From positions 806,001 to 870,000 of the forward strand of contig NZ_JAKJHZ010000005.1 in assembly GCF_021648885.1 (NCBI RefSeq): DNA of 64,000 nt, read 5' to 3'. The notes under the pieces are model-generated. The model did no database searches. It had not been told where the DNA came from and saw only the letters and a program-made list of their open reading frames with translations. The stretch is from Nocardioides potassii. Its GTDB lineage: Bacteria; Actinomycetota; Actinomycetes; Propionibacteriales; Nocardioidaceae. Made by a program: the position numbers and the translations under genes. Below are positions 18,999 to 28,456 of this stretch, piece after piece (positions within the stretch are counted from its first letter, which is position 1; each line of letters starts with the position of its first letter).

Positions 18999-19864
18999 TG
19001 GCCGGCAGCGCCGAGGAGCTCGTCGCACTCCTCGACCTCGAGCAGCTCGAGGTCGACCTCTTCCGCGGCATCCAGGCCAGGACGGAGCGACAGCGCGTCT
19101 TCGGCGGCCAGGTGGCCGCGCAGGCCGTGGTGGCGGCGACCCGCAGCGTGGAGGACCGCTTCGTCCTGCACTCGCTCCACTCCTACTTCCTGCGCCCGGG
19201 CGACACGACGGTGCCGATCGTGTACGACGTCGAGCGCATCCGCGACGGACGCTCCTTCGTCACCCGCCGGGTCTCGGCCCGTCAGCACGGCCGGCCGATC
19301 TACTACCTGACGGCCAACTTCCAGGTCCCCGAACCGGGTCTCGAGCACCAGGACGCGATGCCCGACGTCGTACCCCCCGAGCACGGCATGCCGCTCGTCG
19401 AGCTCGCCCGCCAGCAGGGTCCGGAGGCCGCCGAGCACTGGGAGCGCGAGTGGTCCGCGCTCGACATCCGCCACGTCGGCGTGACCGGTCGCGGCATCCC
19501 CGAGGACGGCGACCACGCAGCCCGCGCGCGGCTCTGGATCAAGGTCGACGGACCGATCGCGGACGACCCGACCCTCCAGACGGCGGCGTTCACCTACGCC
19601 AGCGACCTGACGCTCCTCGGTGCGGCGCTCGTGCCCCACGGCATCCACATCGCCTCGCCGCGCCTGCAACCGGCCTCGCTCGACCACACGATCTGGTTCC
19701 ACCGCCCGTTCCGCGCCGACGACTGGTGGCTCTACGACCAGTTCTCGCCGTTCGCCGGTGGCGCTCGCGGACTCGCCCTGGCCCGGGTGTTCTCGCGGTC
19801 AGGTGAGCTGGTCGCGACCGTCGCCCAGGAGGGGCTGATCCGTCTTCGCGAGCCGCGGGACTAG
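18998..19864 (+). CDS. tesB: Acyl-CoA thioesterase II
   Basis: 288 residues, two fused hot-dog domains. The N-terminal one carries QRVFGGQVAAQAVVAA and LHSLHSYFLRPGD. The C-terminal one has the TesB catalytic aspartate in TYASDLTLLGAAL, SLDHTIWFHRPF and the glutamine in VAQEGLIR. It hydrolyses medium- and long-chain acyl-CoA to free acid and CoA. It is coupled to the PAC2 gene by TGATG. Its TAG stop shares the four bases CTAG with the stop of the convergent MaoC gene, so the two mRNAs overlap at their 3' ends. Confidence 0.95.
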   Translation: MAGSAEELVALLDLEQLEVDLFRGIQARTERQRVFGGQVAAQAVVAATRSVEDRFVLHSLHSYFLRPGDTTVPIVYDVERIRDGRSFVTRRVSARQHGRPIYYLTANFQVPEPGLEHQDAMPDVVPPEHGMPLVELARQQGPEAAEHWEREWSALDIRHVGVTGRGIPEDGDHAARARLWIKVDGPIADDPTLQTAAFTYASDLTLLGAALVPHGIHIASPRLQPASLDHTIWFHRPFRADDWWLYDQFSPFAGGARGLALARVFSRSGELVATVAQEGLIRLREPRD

Positions 19865-20742
19865 CGCGTGCGCCCCACCAGGTGGGGCGAGCCGTCCTTC
19901 GGGCTGGTGAGCGCGAAGGTCCAGCCGGCGTCGTCCTGGCGGGCGGCGTACGCCACGGTGCCGGGGAGGAAGACCGGCTTCTTGAAGGCGACCTCGACGG
20001 TGACGGCCTCGGGCAGCCGGTTCTCGATCGCCGCGATCGAGCGCGCCTTGGTCCACATGCCGTGGGCGATCTGGCGCGGGAAGCCCAGCGCCTTCGCGGT
20101 CAGCGGGTAGAGGTGGATCGGGTTGGCATCGCCCGACACCGCGGCGTACCTGCGACCCAGGTCGGCCGGCAGCCGCCACTCGACGCCGCCCGTCGGTGCG
20201 TCCGGGATCGACAGCCCCGGTGCAGCGTCGCCGTCGATGGTGCGGCCGCGGCGGAGGTAGGTCGAGGTCGACTCCCACGCCGCCTCGCCGTCGCCGGTCA
20301 CGGTCGTCACGAAGTCGAGCAGGACGCCCTTGGCGTGCGGCCGGGGCGCCCCGACCGACGTGGTGACGTCGAGCGCCTCACCGATCCCGATCGCGCGGTG
20401 CGCGGTGATCGTGTTCTCCACGTGCACCATGCCGATGGCGGGGTAGGGGAAGGCCGGGTCGCTCATGATCGCCATGTGCAGCGGGAACGCCAGCATGTGC
20501 GGATACGTGAGAGGTACGACGTCCTTGCGCGGGAAGCCGCACACGGCGGCGTACACGTCCACGCGGGCGCGCTCGGCCGTGACACCGGTGCGGTCGTAGG
20601 CCAGGCCGGTGAACGCGCCGGCCGGTGCCTTGCGGACCCCGGGCAGCTGGTTGACGCCGGGGACGACCGGGAGCGCGGCGCGCAGCAGCGTGCCGAGGCT
20701 GCCCGGCTCGCCGTGGAGGGTCTTGGCCGTGGGCTCGGACAT
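19861..20742 (-). CDS. MaoC/HtdX-type 3-hydroxyacyl dehydratase
   Basis: 293 residues, double hot-dog dehydratase. The hydratase-2 motif is complete in the C-terminal half: SGDANPIHLYPLTAKALGFP, then RQIAHGMW, which carries the Asp/His catalytic pair. It probably performs the R-specific dehydration/hydration of 3-hydroxyacyl-CoA or -ACP. It follows FabG4 with an ATGA overlap, reproducing the Mycobacterium Rv0241c (HtdX)-Rv0242c (FabG4) pair. ATG 20742 is chosen; the frame extends 26 codons further upstream into fabG4. Confidence 0.92.
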   Translation of the reverse strand: MSEPTAKTLHGEPGSLGTLLRAALPVVPGVNQLPGVRKAPAGAFTGLAYDRTGVTAERARVDVYAAVCGFPRKDVVPLTYPHMLAFPLHMAIMSDPAFPYPAIGMVHVENTITAHRAIGIGEALDVTTSVGAPRPHAKGVLLDFVTTVTGDGEAAWESTSTYLRRGRTIDGDAAPGLSIPDAPTGGVEWRLPADLGRRYAAVSGDANPIHLYPLTAKALGFPRQIAHGMWTKARSIAAIENRLPEAVTVEVAFKKPVFLPGTVAYAARQDDAGWTFALTSPKDGSPHLVGRTR

Positions 20743-22076
20743 CAGGCGCCCAGCATCATCTGGCCGCACACGCGCACGACGTTGCCGTTGACCGCGCCGG
20801 ACCCGGCACTGGCGAACCACGCGATCGTCTCGGCGACGTCGACCGGCAGCCCACCCTGCGACATCGCGTTGAGCCGCTGGCCGACCTCGCGGGTCGCGAA
20901 CGGCACGGCGGCGGTCATCTGGGTGATGATGAAACCCGGCGCGACGGCGTTGACCGTGATGCCGTCGGACAGCTCGTCGCGCAGGCTCTCGACGAGGCCG
21001 ATGACCCCGGCCTTGGACGTGGCGTAGTTGGTCTGGCCGACGTTGCCCGCGATGCCGGCGATCGAGGCGACGCCGATGATCCGGCCCCCAGCGTTGATCA
21101 CACCGGCGTCGAGCAGCTCACGGCTGATCAGCTCGGGCGCGGTGAGGTTGACCGCGATGACGCTGCTCCAGCGGTCCTCGGCCATGTTGGCGAGCTTCTT
21201 GTCGCGGGTGATGCCGGCGTTGTGCACGACGACGTCCACGCCGCCGTGGTGCTCACGCAGGTGGTGGGCGATCCGCTGCGGCGCGTCCTTGGCGGTGATG
21301 TCGAGGACGAGGTGGTCACCGTCGAGCTCGGTCATCAGGGTCTGCAGCTCGCTGGCCGCCTGCGGGACGTCGACCCCGACGACGGTCGCGCCGTCGCGGT
21401 GGAGGACGCGGGCGATCTCCTCGCCGATGCCCCGGCTCGCGCCGGTGACGAGCGCGACATTGCCGGCGAGCGGCTTCGTCCAGTCGTCGACGGTGTCCGT
21501 CGACGTGGAGCCGTGGGCGCCGATGCGCACGACCTGGCCCGACACGTAGGCCGACTTGGGGGAGAGGAGGAACGCGAGGGTCGAGCTGATGGCGCCGTCG
21601 GCGGCAGGGGCGACGTACACGAGCTGGACGGTGCCGCCGCGACCGATCTCCTTGCCGAGGCTGCGGGTGAAGCCCTCGAGGGCGCGCTGCGCGATCCGCT
21701 CGGAGCCCGACACGGTCTCCGGGGGCGTGCCGAGGACGACCACGCGCGGGCAGGTCTCGAGCCTGCGCATGAGGGGCGTGAAGAACTCCTGGAGGACGAG
21801 CAGCCCGTCGGTGTCCGTGATGCCGGTGGCGTCGAAGACCAGCGCCTTCGCGCGCGCGCCGTCCTCGAGGCCGGCGGCCGAGGCGATGCCGAGCCCGTCG
21901 AGGGTCGTCGGCAGCACCTCGGCGAGCCGGCCCTGCCCACCGAGCACCACCACGCCGTCGACGAGCGGGGCGCCCTCGCTCCAGCGCTCCAGCGGGGTGG
22001 GGTTGGGCAGGCCGAGGTTCTTGACGAACAGCTGGCCGATCGAGGTGGACACGAAGCCCTGGTAGCGGTCGCTCAT
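20742..22076 (-). CDS. fabG4: High-molecular-weight 3-oxoacyl-ACP/CoA reductase FabG4
   Basis: 444 residues, about twice a normal FabG. The N-terminal half (about 1-200) is a flavodoxin-like domain without a complete SDR site. The C-terminal half is a classical SDR: TGASRGIGEEIA for the cofactor, the catalytic serine in GVASIAGIAG and YATSK. In mycobacteria FabG4 (HMwFabG) prefers NADH and reduces 3-ketoacyl-CoA. The start is MSDRYQGFVS (ATG 22076) with GAGGG upstream. It is divergent from the FadA2-type thiolase, so thiolase, ketoreductase and dehydratase form a CoA elongation/degradation module. Confidence 0.93.
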   Translation of the reverse strand: MSDRYQGFVSTSIGQLFVKNLGLPNPTPLERWSEGAPLVDGVVVLGGQGRLAEVLPTTLDGLGIASAAGLEDGARAKALVFDATGITDTDGLLVLQEFFTPLMRRLETCPRVVVLGTPPETVSGSERIAQRALEGFTRSLGKEIGRGGTVQLVYVAPAADGAISSTLAFLLSPKSAYVSGQVVRIGAHGSTSTDTVDDWTKPLAGNVALVTGASRGIGEEIARVLHRDGATVVGVDVPQAASELQTLMTELDGDHLVLDITAKDAPQRIAHHLREHHGGVDVVVHNAGITRDKKLANMAEDRWSSVIAVNLTAPELISRELLDAGVINAGGRIIGVASIAGIAGNVGQTNYATSKAGVIGLVESLRDELSDGITVNAVAPGFIITQMTAAVPFATREVGQRLNAMSQGGLPVDVAETIAWFASAGSGAVNGNVVRVCGQMMLGA

Positions 22077-22218
22077 GGAGATCCCTCTTGCGCGGTATGG
22101 GTAGCGGGGTGAGTCCGAGGTCGGCATCATGTAACTCGGTGTGACACTCGGAGTCCACTTTTCGTGACGTGCCCCTCACACCGTTGGCGCGCGGCACCTG
22201 TCAGGCAAGGATAGGAAC

Positions 22219-23499
22219 ATGCAGAAGACCACTCGCCCCGTCGCCGTCGTCGGCGGCAACCGCATCCCCTTCGCCCGGTCCAACACGGTCTACGCCGGGG
22301 TCTCCAACCAGGAGATGCTGACGGCAGCGATCGACGGGCTGGTCGACCGCTTCGACCTCCGCGGCGAGCGCCTCGGCGAGGTCGTGGCCGGTGCGGTCCT
22401 CAAGCACTCCCGCGACTTCAACCTCACCCGCGAGTCGGTCCTCGGCTCCACGCTGGCGCCCGAGACGCCCGCCACCGACATCCAGCAGGCATGCGGCACC
22501 GGCCTGCAGGCAGCGATCCAGGTCGCCAACAAGATCGCCCTCGGCGTCATCGACGCGGGCGTGGCCGGCGGCACGGACACCACGTCCGACGCGCCGGTCG
22601 CCATCAGCGACAAGCTCCGCAAGAAGCTGATGAAGGTCAACTCCGCCAAGGACACCGCGAGCCGCCTCAAGGCGCTCGGCGCGATCCGCCCCGGCGACAT
22701 CGGCCTCGACATCCCGCAGAACGGCGAGCCCCGCACGCGGCTGTCGATGGGAGAGCACGCCGCACTGACCGCCCTCGAGTGGAGGATCACCCGCGAGGCG
22801 CAGGACGAGCTCGCGGCCCGGTCGCACCACCACCTCGCGAAGTCGTACGACGACGGGTTCCAGGACGACCTCATCACGCCCTTCCGCGGCGTCGAGCGCG
22901 ACAACAACCTGCGCCCGGACTCCTCGGTCGAGAAGCTCGCGACCCTCAAGCCGGTCTTCGGCAAGGGCGCGGCCGCCACGATGACCGCCGGCAACAGCAC
23001 CCCGCTGTCCGACGGCGCGTCCGCGGTCCTGCTCTCCAGCGACGAGTGGGCCGAGGAGCGCGGCCTCCCGGTCCTCGCGCACCTCGTCGACGCCGAGACC
23101 GCTGCGGTCGACTACGTCAACGGCCACGAGGGCCTGCTGATGGCACCGGCGTACGCCGTCCCGCGGATGCTGGAGCGCAACGGCCTGACGCTGCAGGACT
23201 TCGATTTCTACGAGATCCACGAGGCCTTCGCCTCGCAGGTGCTCTCGACGCTCGCAGCCTGGGAGGACCCGGTGTTCTGCAAGGAGCGGCTCGGCCTCGA
23301 CGGCCCGCTCGGCGAGATCGACCGCGACAAGCTCAACGTGTACGGCTCCTCGCTCGCAGCGGCGCACCCCTTCGCCGCGACCGGCGGCCGGATCGTGCCG
23401 GTGGCCGCGAAGCTGCTCGCGCAGAAGGGCTCGGGCCGCGCGCTGATCTCGATCTGCGCCGCCGGCGGCCAGGGCGTCGTGGCGATCCTCGAGCGCTGA
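22219..23499 (+). CDS. fadA2: Acetyl-CoA C-acetyltransferase of the FadA2 type
   Basis: 426 residues. The nucleophilic cysteine is in DIQQACGTGLQAAIQ (about residue 93), the histidine in LAAAHPFAATGGR and the second cysteine in SICAAGGQGVV. The N-terminus VAVVGGNRIPFARSNTVYAG is typical of FadA2 (Rv0243-like) thiolases, which pair with FabG4 and HtdX. It is divergently transcribed from fabG4 across a 142-bp gap, where I see no clear long palindrome. It acts on acetyl-CoA/acetoacetyl-CoA or longer 3-ketoacyl-CoA; chain-length preference is unknown. Confidence 0.93.
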   Translation: MQKTTRPVAVVGGNRIPFARSNTVYAGVSNQEMLTAAIDGLVDRFDLRGERLGEVVAGAVLKHSRDFNLTRESVLGSTLAPETPATDIQQACGTGLQAAIQVANKIALGVIDAGVAGGTDTTSDAPVAISDKLRKKLMKVNSAKDTASRLKALGAIRPGDIGLDIPQNGEPRTRLSMGEHAALTALEWRITREAQDELAARSHHHLAKSYDDGFQDDLITPFRGVERDNNLRPDSSVEKLATLKPVFGKGAAATMTAGNSTPLSDGASAVLLSSDEWAEERGLPVLAHLVDAETAAVDYVNGHEGLLMAPAYAVPRMLERNGLTLQDFDFYEIHEAFASQVLSTLAAWEDPVFCKERLGLDGPLGEIDRDKLNVYGSSLAAAHPFAATGGRIVPVAAKLLAQKGSGRALISICAAGGQGVVAILER

Positions 23500-23505
23500 G
23501 CGGCC

Positions 23506-24084
23506 TCAGGCCCGCACCAGCCTGAACCAGCTGCCCCATCCCTCGTCGGCCGACTCGGGGTCGTAGGGCTGCGACACCCTCCAGCCCTCGAAGGACTGCT
23601 CGAGGTGCTCGGCCTCCACCTGGCGCGCGCCCGGCCAGCGACGCGGCGACGTGCTCAGCAAGATGGTGGCGCCAGGTGCGGCCAGCGTGGTGACCCCGCC
23701 CGCCATCCGTGTCCTGCCCGCGGCGTCGAGCCCCTGGAAGCACCCGACGTCGAGGAAGAGGTCGAAGGCCGTCCCCACCCCCGAGTGCACGAGGTGGCGC
23801 ACGTCGCCGATGACGAACCGGGCGTCGTCGAGCCCGTTTCGTCGCACGGCGACGTCCACGGCCTGTCGGACGTTGTCGATGCCCATGGCGTCCCAGCCGC
23901 GTTCGACGAGGAGCCGGGTGTGCGCCCCCCGACCGCAGCCGAGGTCCAGCGCGCGCCGGACCTGGTCGGGCCGATCGCGCTCCTCACGACCGAGGAGGCG
24001 CTCGAGGGCCGGCTGGTCCCGTCGGCCCGCCTTCTCCCACGGGATGATCCCTGCGCGGTATGCGGTGGCGTAGCCGATGCCCAT
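23506..24084 (-). CDS. Class I SAM-dependent methyltransferase
   Basis: 192 residues. Motif I is [16 protein letters not shown] (about 48-63), motif [12 protein letters not shown], and [14 protein letters not shown] follows. It resembles small Methyltransf_11/25 proteins such as thiopurine- or tellurite-type enzymes (the start [17 protein letters not shown] is also seen in them), but the substrate is not clear. ATG 24084 has AGGAA about 8 nt upstream. It is convergent with fadA2 (6 nt between stops) and divergent from pyrR. Confidence 0.82.
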   Translation of the reverse strand: MGIGYATAYRAGIIPWEKAGRRDQPALERLLGREERDRPDQVRRALDLGCGRGAHTRLLVERGWDAMGIDNVRQAVDVAVRRNGLDDARFVIGDVRHLVHSGVGTAFDLFLDVGCFQGLDAAGRTRMAGGVTTLAAPGATILLSTSPRRWPGARQVEAEHLEQSFEGWRVSQPYDPESADEGWGSWFRLVRA

Positions 24085-24155
24085 GTTCAGTTCCTGACCT
24101 GCGTGAGCGGAAAGTACCGCTCGCCTGCGACGGTACTCCCTCCCGGCCGCACTGC

Positions 24156-24214
24156 TATGGTCGGCGCCGATCGACATCCTTTAACGAGCCGTCCCGTGAG
24201 GCGGAGAAGGAGGT
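24156..24214 (+). promoter_or_regulatory. pyrR promoter and PyrR-binding leader hairpin
   Basis: -10 TATGGT (24156-24161). The 41-nt leader 24174-24214 contains GTCCCGTGAGGC (24191-24202), matching the PyrR RNA-binding consensus UCCNGNGAGGY. CCG/CGG arms flank it, and an outer stem pairs TCCTT (24177-24181) with AAGGA (24207-24211) of the Shine-Dalgarno AAGGAGGT. UMP-bound PyrR would stabilise the hairpin and hide the ribosome binding site, as shown in Mycobacterium smegmatis. The leader is 40/41 identical to the carA leader. Confidence 0.88.
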
Positions 24215-24225
24215 CCGGCGAGCGG

Positions 24226-24798
24226 ATGCCTGCCACCACCAGCGACAACACCCCGGACACCAGCCCCGAGCGGCTGGACCGCACCGTTCTCGACGCCCGT
24301 GACATCTCCCGGGCGCTGACCCGGATCTCGCACGAGCTGCTCGAGCGCAACAAGGGCGCCACCGACCTGGTGCTCCTCGGCCTGCACACCCGCGGCGTAC
24401 CGCTCGCGCGGCGCATCGCCGACAAGATCGCCGCCGTCGAGGGCGCACCCGTCGCGGTGGGCGAGCTCGACGTGACGATGTACCGCGACGACCTGCGCTC
24501 ACAGCCCACCCGCCGCGCGCACAAGACCGCGCTGCCGCCGGGCGGGATCGACAGGAAGGTCGTCGTGCTGGTCGACGACGTGCTCTTCTCCGGCCGGACC
24601 ATCCGAGCCGCGCTCGACGCGCTGGCCGACCTCGGGCGGCCGAGCGCCGTACGCCTCGCCGTACTGGTCGACCGGGGACACCGCGAGCTCCCGATCCGTG
24701 CCGACCACGTCGGCAAGAACCTTCCCTCCGCGCTGGCCGAGCGCGTCAGCGTGCGGCTGGCCGAGGTCGACGGCACCGACGAGGTGACCATCTCGTGA
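24226..24798 (+). CDS. pyrR: PyrR bifunctional pyr operon regulator / uracil phosphoribosyltransferase
   Basis: 190 residues. Binds pyr mRNA when UMP is high, and also makes UMP from uracil and PRPP. The PRPP loop is [20 protein letters not shown] (about 106-125), with [16 protein letters not shown] and [20 protein letters not shown] typical of PyrR. The first about 20 residues are an unconserved Thr/Pro-rich extension. ATG 24226 lies 11 nt after the strong AAGGAGGT; no nearer in-frame start exists. It is first in pyrR-pyrB-pyrC and autoregulates through its own leader. Confidence 0.96.
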   Translation: MPATTSDNTPDTSPERLDRTVLDARDISRALTRISHELLERNKGATDLVLLGLHTRGVPLARRIADKIAAVEGAPVAVGELDVTMYRDDLRSQPTRRAHKTALPPGGIDRKVVVLVDDVLFSGRTIRAALDALADLGRPSAVRLAVLVDRGHRELPIRADHVGKNLPSALAERVSVRLAEVDGTDEVTIS

Positions 24799-25721
24799 AG
24801 CACCTGCTGTCCATCGACGACCTGGGCACCGACGACATCGCCCAGCTCTTCGAGACCGCCGCCGACATGCACGACGTGCAGAGCCGCGAGGTCAAGAAGC
24901 TCCCGGCGCTGCGCGGCCGCACGGTCGTCAACATGTTCTTCGAGGACTCCACCCGCACGCGCTCGTCGTTCGAGATCGCCGGCAAGTGGCTCTCCGCCGA
25001 CGTGATCAACGTGAGCGCCAAGGGCTCGAGCACGTCCAAGGGCGAGAGCCTGCGCGACACCGTGCTCACCGTCTGCGCGATGGGGGTCGACGGCCTCGTC
25101 ATCCGCCACCCTGCGAGCGGCGCGGCCGTCCAGGTCAGCGAGTGGGTCGACGCCTCGGTCGTCAACGCCGGCGACGGGATGCACGAGCACCCGACCCAGG
25201 CGCTCCTCGACGCCTACACGCTCCAGCGTCACCTCGGCTCCCTCGAGGGCCGGCACGTCGCGATCATCGGCGACCTCACCCACAGCCGGGTGTTCCGCTC
25301 CAACGTGCAGTGCCTGACCAAGCTCGGCGCCCGGGTCACGGTCGTGGCCCCACCGACGCTGATGCCCAGCGGTGTCGCCAGCTGGTCCGCCGCGGCGGGC
25401 TTCGAGACGTCGTACGACGTCGACGCGGTGCTGCCGGAGGCGGACGCCGTGATGATGCTCCGTGTCCAGCGCGAGCGGATGTCCGGGGCGTACTTCCCGA
25501 GCCCGCGCGAGTACACCGTGGGCTACGGGCTCACCCGCAACCGGCTCGCGCTGCTCAAGCCCGACGTCCCGATCTGCCACCCCGGTCCGATGAACCGCGG
25601 CCTCGAGATCGCCGCCGACGCCGCCGACGCGGCGCAGTCCGTGGTGCTGGAGCAGGTCTCCAGCGGCCTCGCGATCCGCATGGCCGTGCTCTACCACCTG
25701 CTCGCAGGAGAGGAAGCCTGA
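24795..25721 (+). CDS. pyrB: Aspartate carbamoyltransferase catalytic subunit
   Basis: 308 residues. Condenses carbamoyl phosphate with aspartate, the second step of UMP synthesis. The carbamoyl-phosphate motif [12 protein letters not shown] (about 50-61), HPTQALLDA and [11 protein letters not shown] are all present. The GTG start overlaps the pyrR stop (GTGA) and its own stop overlaps the pyrC start, so the three are translationally coupled. No pyrI regulatory subunit is nearby. Confidence 0.97.
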   Translation: MKHLLSIDDLGTDDIAQLFETAADMHDVQSREVKKLPALRGRTVVNMFFEDSTRTRSSFEIAGKWLSADVINVSAKGSSTSKGESLRDTVLTVCAMGVDGLVIRHPASGAAVQVSEWVDASVVNAGDGMHEHPTQALLDAYTLQRHLGSLEGRHVAIIGDLTHSRVFRSNVQCLTKLGARVTVVAPPTLMPSGVASWSAAAGFETSYDVDAVLPEADAVMMLRVQRERMSGAYFPSPREYTVGYGLTRNRLALLKPDVPICHPGPMNRGLEIAADAADAAQSVVLEQVSSGLAIRMAVLYHLLAGEEA

Positions 25722-26992
25722 TGTCGCTCGTGATCACCGGAGCCTCGCTGCTGGGCGAGAGGACCGGGGACCTGTACGTCGACGACGCCGGCGTCCTCGT
25801 CGACGAGGCACCGGCCGGTGCCGAGACCATCGACGCCGACGGCCTGGTCGCCCTGCCCGGGCTCGTCGACCTGCACACGCACCTCCGCGAGCCGGGGCGC
25901 GAGGACGCCGAGACCGTGCTGACGGGTTCGCAGGCGGCCGCCCTGGGCGGTTACACCGCGATCCTCGCGATGGCCAACACCTCGCCCGTGACCGACACGG
26001 CGGAGGCGGCCACCCGCGTGTGGGAGCTGGGTCGCGAGGCCGGGCTCGTCCACGTGCAGCCGGTCGGCGCCGTGACCCGCGGGCTGGCCGGCGAGGAGCT
26101 CGCCGAGCTCGGGCTGATGCACCGCTCGCGCGCCGGCGTGACCGTCTTCTCCGACGACGGAAAGTGCGTCCACGACGCCCGCGTGATGCGGCGGGCGCTG
26201 GAGTACGTCAAGGCGTTCGGCGGCGTCGTGTCCCAGCACTCGCAGGACCCCGCGCTGGCGGGACCGTCCGCGTGCTGCCACGAGGGTGAGCTGTCCGGTC
26301 GTCTCGGGCTGCCCGGCTGGCCCGGCATCGCCGAGGAGGTCATCGTCGCGCGCGACGTGATGCTCGCTCGCCACACCGGTTCGCGGGTGCACGTCGCGCA
26401 CGTGTCGACCGCCGGCTCGGTCGAGGTGCTCCGCTGGGCGAAGGGCCAAGGCATCGACGTCACCGCCGAGGTGACGCCGCACCACCTGCTGCTCACCACC
26501 GACCTGCTCGCGGGCTACGACCCGACGTTCAAGGTCAACCCGCCGCTGCGGCCGCAGGAGGACGTCGACGCCCTACGCGCCGCGCTCGCCGACGGCACCA
26601 TCGACGCCGTCGCGACCGACCACGCGCCGCACGCCCGCCACGACAAGGAGCACGCCTTCGTCGACGCCGCCTTCGGGATGGTCGGCCTCGAGACCGCGCT
26701 CGGCGTCGTCCGCACGGCCCTTCCCGACCTGTCGTGGGCCGACGTCGCCCGGGTGATGTCAGTGACGCCGGCCCGGATCGCCGGCCTGGCGGACCACGGC
26801 CGGCCGCTCGAGCCCGGCTCGCCCGCGAACGTCGTACTGGTCGACCCGTCCGCCACCGTCACGGTCGACCGCGACGCCTCCGCCTCGCTGTCGCGCAACA
26901 ACCCGTGGCACGGTCGGGGGCTGACCTCGCGGGTCGTGCACACGGTCCACGGCGGCCGGGTCACCGTCCGCGACGGCGCGCTGGCGGACTGA
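25721..26992 (+). CDS. pyrC: Dihydroorotase
   Basis: 423 residues, class I dihydroorotase. The metal-binding histidines are in LVDLHTHLREPG (about 46-57), with further ligands in VHVAHVSTAGS and the catalytic aspartate in ATDHAPHARHDKE. It cyclises carbamoyl aspartate to dihydroorotate in the cytosol. ATG 25721 shares its A with the pyrB stop. It is the last gene of the pyrRBC unit: a hairpin overlaps the stop region and the next gene is convergent. In many actinobacteria carA would follow closely; here it is 5 kb away. Confidence 0.97.
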   Translation: MSLVITGASLLGERTGDLYVDDAGVLVDEAPAGAETIDADGLVALPGLVDLHTHLREPGREDAETVLTGSQAAALGGYTAILAMANTSPVTDTAEAATRVWELGREAGLVHVQPVGAVTRGLAGEELAELGLMHRSRAGVTVFSDDGKCVHDARVMRRALEYVKAFGGVVSQHSQDPALAGPSACCHEGELSGRLGLPGWPGIAEEVIVARDVMLARHTGSRVHVAHVSTAGSVEVLRWAKGQGIDVTAEVTPHHLLLTTDLLAGYDPTFKVNPPLRPQEDVDALRAALADGTIDAVATDHAPHARHDKEHAFVDAAFGMVGLETALGVVRTALPDLSWADVARVMSVTPARIAGLADHGRPLEPGSPANVVLVDPSATVTVDRDASASLSRNNPWHGRGLTSRVVHTVHGGRVTVRDGALAD

Positions 26993-26993
26993 C

Positions 26994-27011
26994 CCGCCGC
27001 GTCAGCGGCGG
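26994..27011. terminator. Bidirectional terminator between pyrC and the DUF3060 gene
   Basis: CCGCCGC (26994-27000), loop GTCA, GCGGCGG (27005-27011). The 9-bp gap between the convergent stop codons lies inside it, and the loop is part of the DUF3060 stop codon. Confidence 0.6.
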
Positions 27012-27643
27012 CGGGGGCGCAGGTCGAGGACGTTGGCCGTGCCGCGGTCGCGGAGCGTCGTACGGCCCCGCGCGACGGTGACCGTGTTGCGGTCGCCCGT
27101 GAGCACGACTCGGTCGGCGCGGGTGAGCGCGAGGGAGTTGTCCGAGCCGGTGATGCGGGTCGTGTAGGCCTTGCGGGCCCGCACCGCGTCGGTGCCGCGC
27201 ATGCGGAGGACGTTGACGGTGTCGGCGGTGACGGTGGCGCCGGAGCCGAGGAGCTCCACGCGCTCGGCCAGGCCGGCGACGGTGACCGTCGAACCCGTGC
27301 CGGAGACGACGAGGGAGGTGAGCGACGGGGTGCTGACGGCGTTGCCGGCGCCGGACACCACGACGTCGTACACCGGCTTCGCGGTCACCGTGTTGCCGGC
27401 GCCCTCCACCACGAGCTTCGTCGCCGCGGGCATCGTCACCGTGGCGTCGTCGGCTGCGACGCGTACGACGCCACAGGTGCCGCGCAGGTCGTAGGTCGCG
27501 TCGTCCCAGGTCAGGACCGTCTCGGAGCCGACCTCGCACTGGACCGGGATCGTGAGGAGACCGGCCGCGTGCGCGGGGGCGGCCCCCAGAGCAGGGGCGG
27601 CCACGACGACGGCGAGGACACGGGCAAACCGGGAGAAGGACAC
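27002..27643 (-). CDS. Secreted DUF3060 repeat protein
   Basis: 213 residues. A signal peptide is followed by AHAAGLL (cleavage near residue 27). The mature part is a repetitive beta-solenoid pattern with units such as LVVEGAGNTVTA, VVVSGAGNAVST and LVVSGTGSTVTV, diagnostic of DUF3060. Two cysteines (VQCEVG and RGTCGVV) could form a disulfide. The function is unknown. The start is GTG 27643: -10 TACTCT lies exactly 6 nt upstream on the minus strand and there is no ribosome binding site. Convergent with pyrC. Confidence 0.85.
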   Translation of the reverse strand: MSFSRFARVLAVVVAAPALGAAPAHAAGLLTIPVQCEVGSETVLTWDDATYDLRGTCGVVRVAADDATVTMPAATKLVVEGAGNTVTAKPVYDVVVSGAGNAVSTPSLTSLVVSGTGSTVTVAGLAERVELLGSGATVTADTVNVLRMRGTDAVRARKAYTTRITGSDNSLALTRADRVVLTGDRNTVTVARGRTTLRDRGTANVLDLRPRRR

Positions 27644-27689
27644 ATACTGAGAGTACGCACGTGCACCCGGACCCGCCGCATGGGCCTCG

Positions 27690-28424
27690 TCACACCGGCC
27701 GGACCGTGCCCGTGGACGGGTCGCGGTCCGTGAGGCAGTAGACCTGACCGCCGGGCGCGGTCAGCACCGTCCAGAAGTCGTGGACACCCCGCACGGTCGC
27801 GCCGAGCGAGACATGGAGGTCCGAGTCGGCCGCCCGGTTCGCGCTGGCGAGGTCGGGGTGCGCCCGGACCGGGCCGTCGGTCTCATCGAGGCGCTGCAGG
27901 AGGAGCCGGAGCCGCCCGTCCTCGACGAGCCGCACGAACCCCGGGAGCGATCCCTCCTGCGGCTCGCGACCGGTGAGCGCCGCCCAGAACCCGACCTCGG
28001 AGTCCCAGCTGGACGACGGGACGTCGAGGCAGACCTGGTCGAGGATCGTCGCGCCGTCGCGCGCCAGCACGGGCTCGCCGTCGACCAGGGTCTGGCAGAA
28101 CGTGAAGCCACCGGGGGAGCGCATCACCTCGACGTCGTGGTAGGTCCACGCGTGGGTGGCACCGAGCGCGCTCGCGTGCTCCACGGCAGCGGCACGACCG
28201 GTGGCGTCGAGGTCGAGGTGGAGGCCCGCGGGGCCGTCCACCGCCTGGACCTTGACGTACGGCGACCCTGCCGCCGGCAGCAGCGTGAGGAACTGGCCGT
28301 CCTCGCCGCGCCGCTCCGAGGGCTGCCAGCCGTTGACGGCCGACCAGAAGGCGACGGCCTCGTCCATCCCGGCGGCCGGGACGTCGAGGAAGACCTGGAT
28401 CCACGCGGGGGTCGGAGCGCTCAT
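27690..28424 (-). CDS. Two-domain VOC (glyoxalase/bleomycin-resistance fold) protein
   Basis: 244 residues, two tandem vicinal-oxygen-chelate domains (about 5-115 and 125-240). Each opens with the same pattern: WIQVFLDVPAAGMDEAVAFW and QVCLDVPSSSWDSEVGFW. PGGFTFCQTLVDGE and PGGQVYCLTDRDPS end the domains. Metal ligands cannot be assigned with certainty; many such proteins bind no metal. The function is unknown. It is divergent from a single-domain VOC gene 32 bp away, so the two may be co-regulated. Confidence 0.85.
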   Translation of the reverse strand: MSAPTPAWIQVFLDVPAAGMDEAVAFWSAVNGWQPSERRGEDGQFLTLLPAAGSPYVKVQAVDGPAGLHLDLDATGRAAAVEHASALGATHAWTYHDVEVMRSPGGFTFCQTLVDGEPVLARDGATILDQVCLDVPSSSWDSEVGFWAALTGREPQEGSLPGFVRLVEDGRLRLLLQRLDETDGPVRAHPDLASANRAADSDLHVSLGATVRGVHDFWTVLTAPGGQVYCLTDRDPSTGTVRPV

Positions 28425-28456
28425 GGGCCGATGCTCGCACGTCGTAGGGTCGACGG

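Noticed and set aside
22077-22218. Operator in the fabG4-fadA2 divergent gap
   Set aside because: TGTAACTCGGTGTGACAC-like sequence hints at repeats, but no convincing inverted repeat could be drawn and it does not match the fadA operator.
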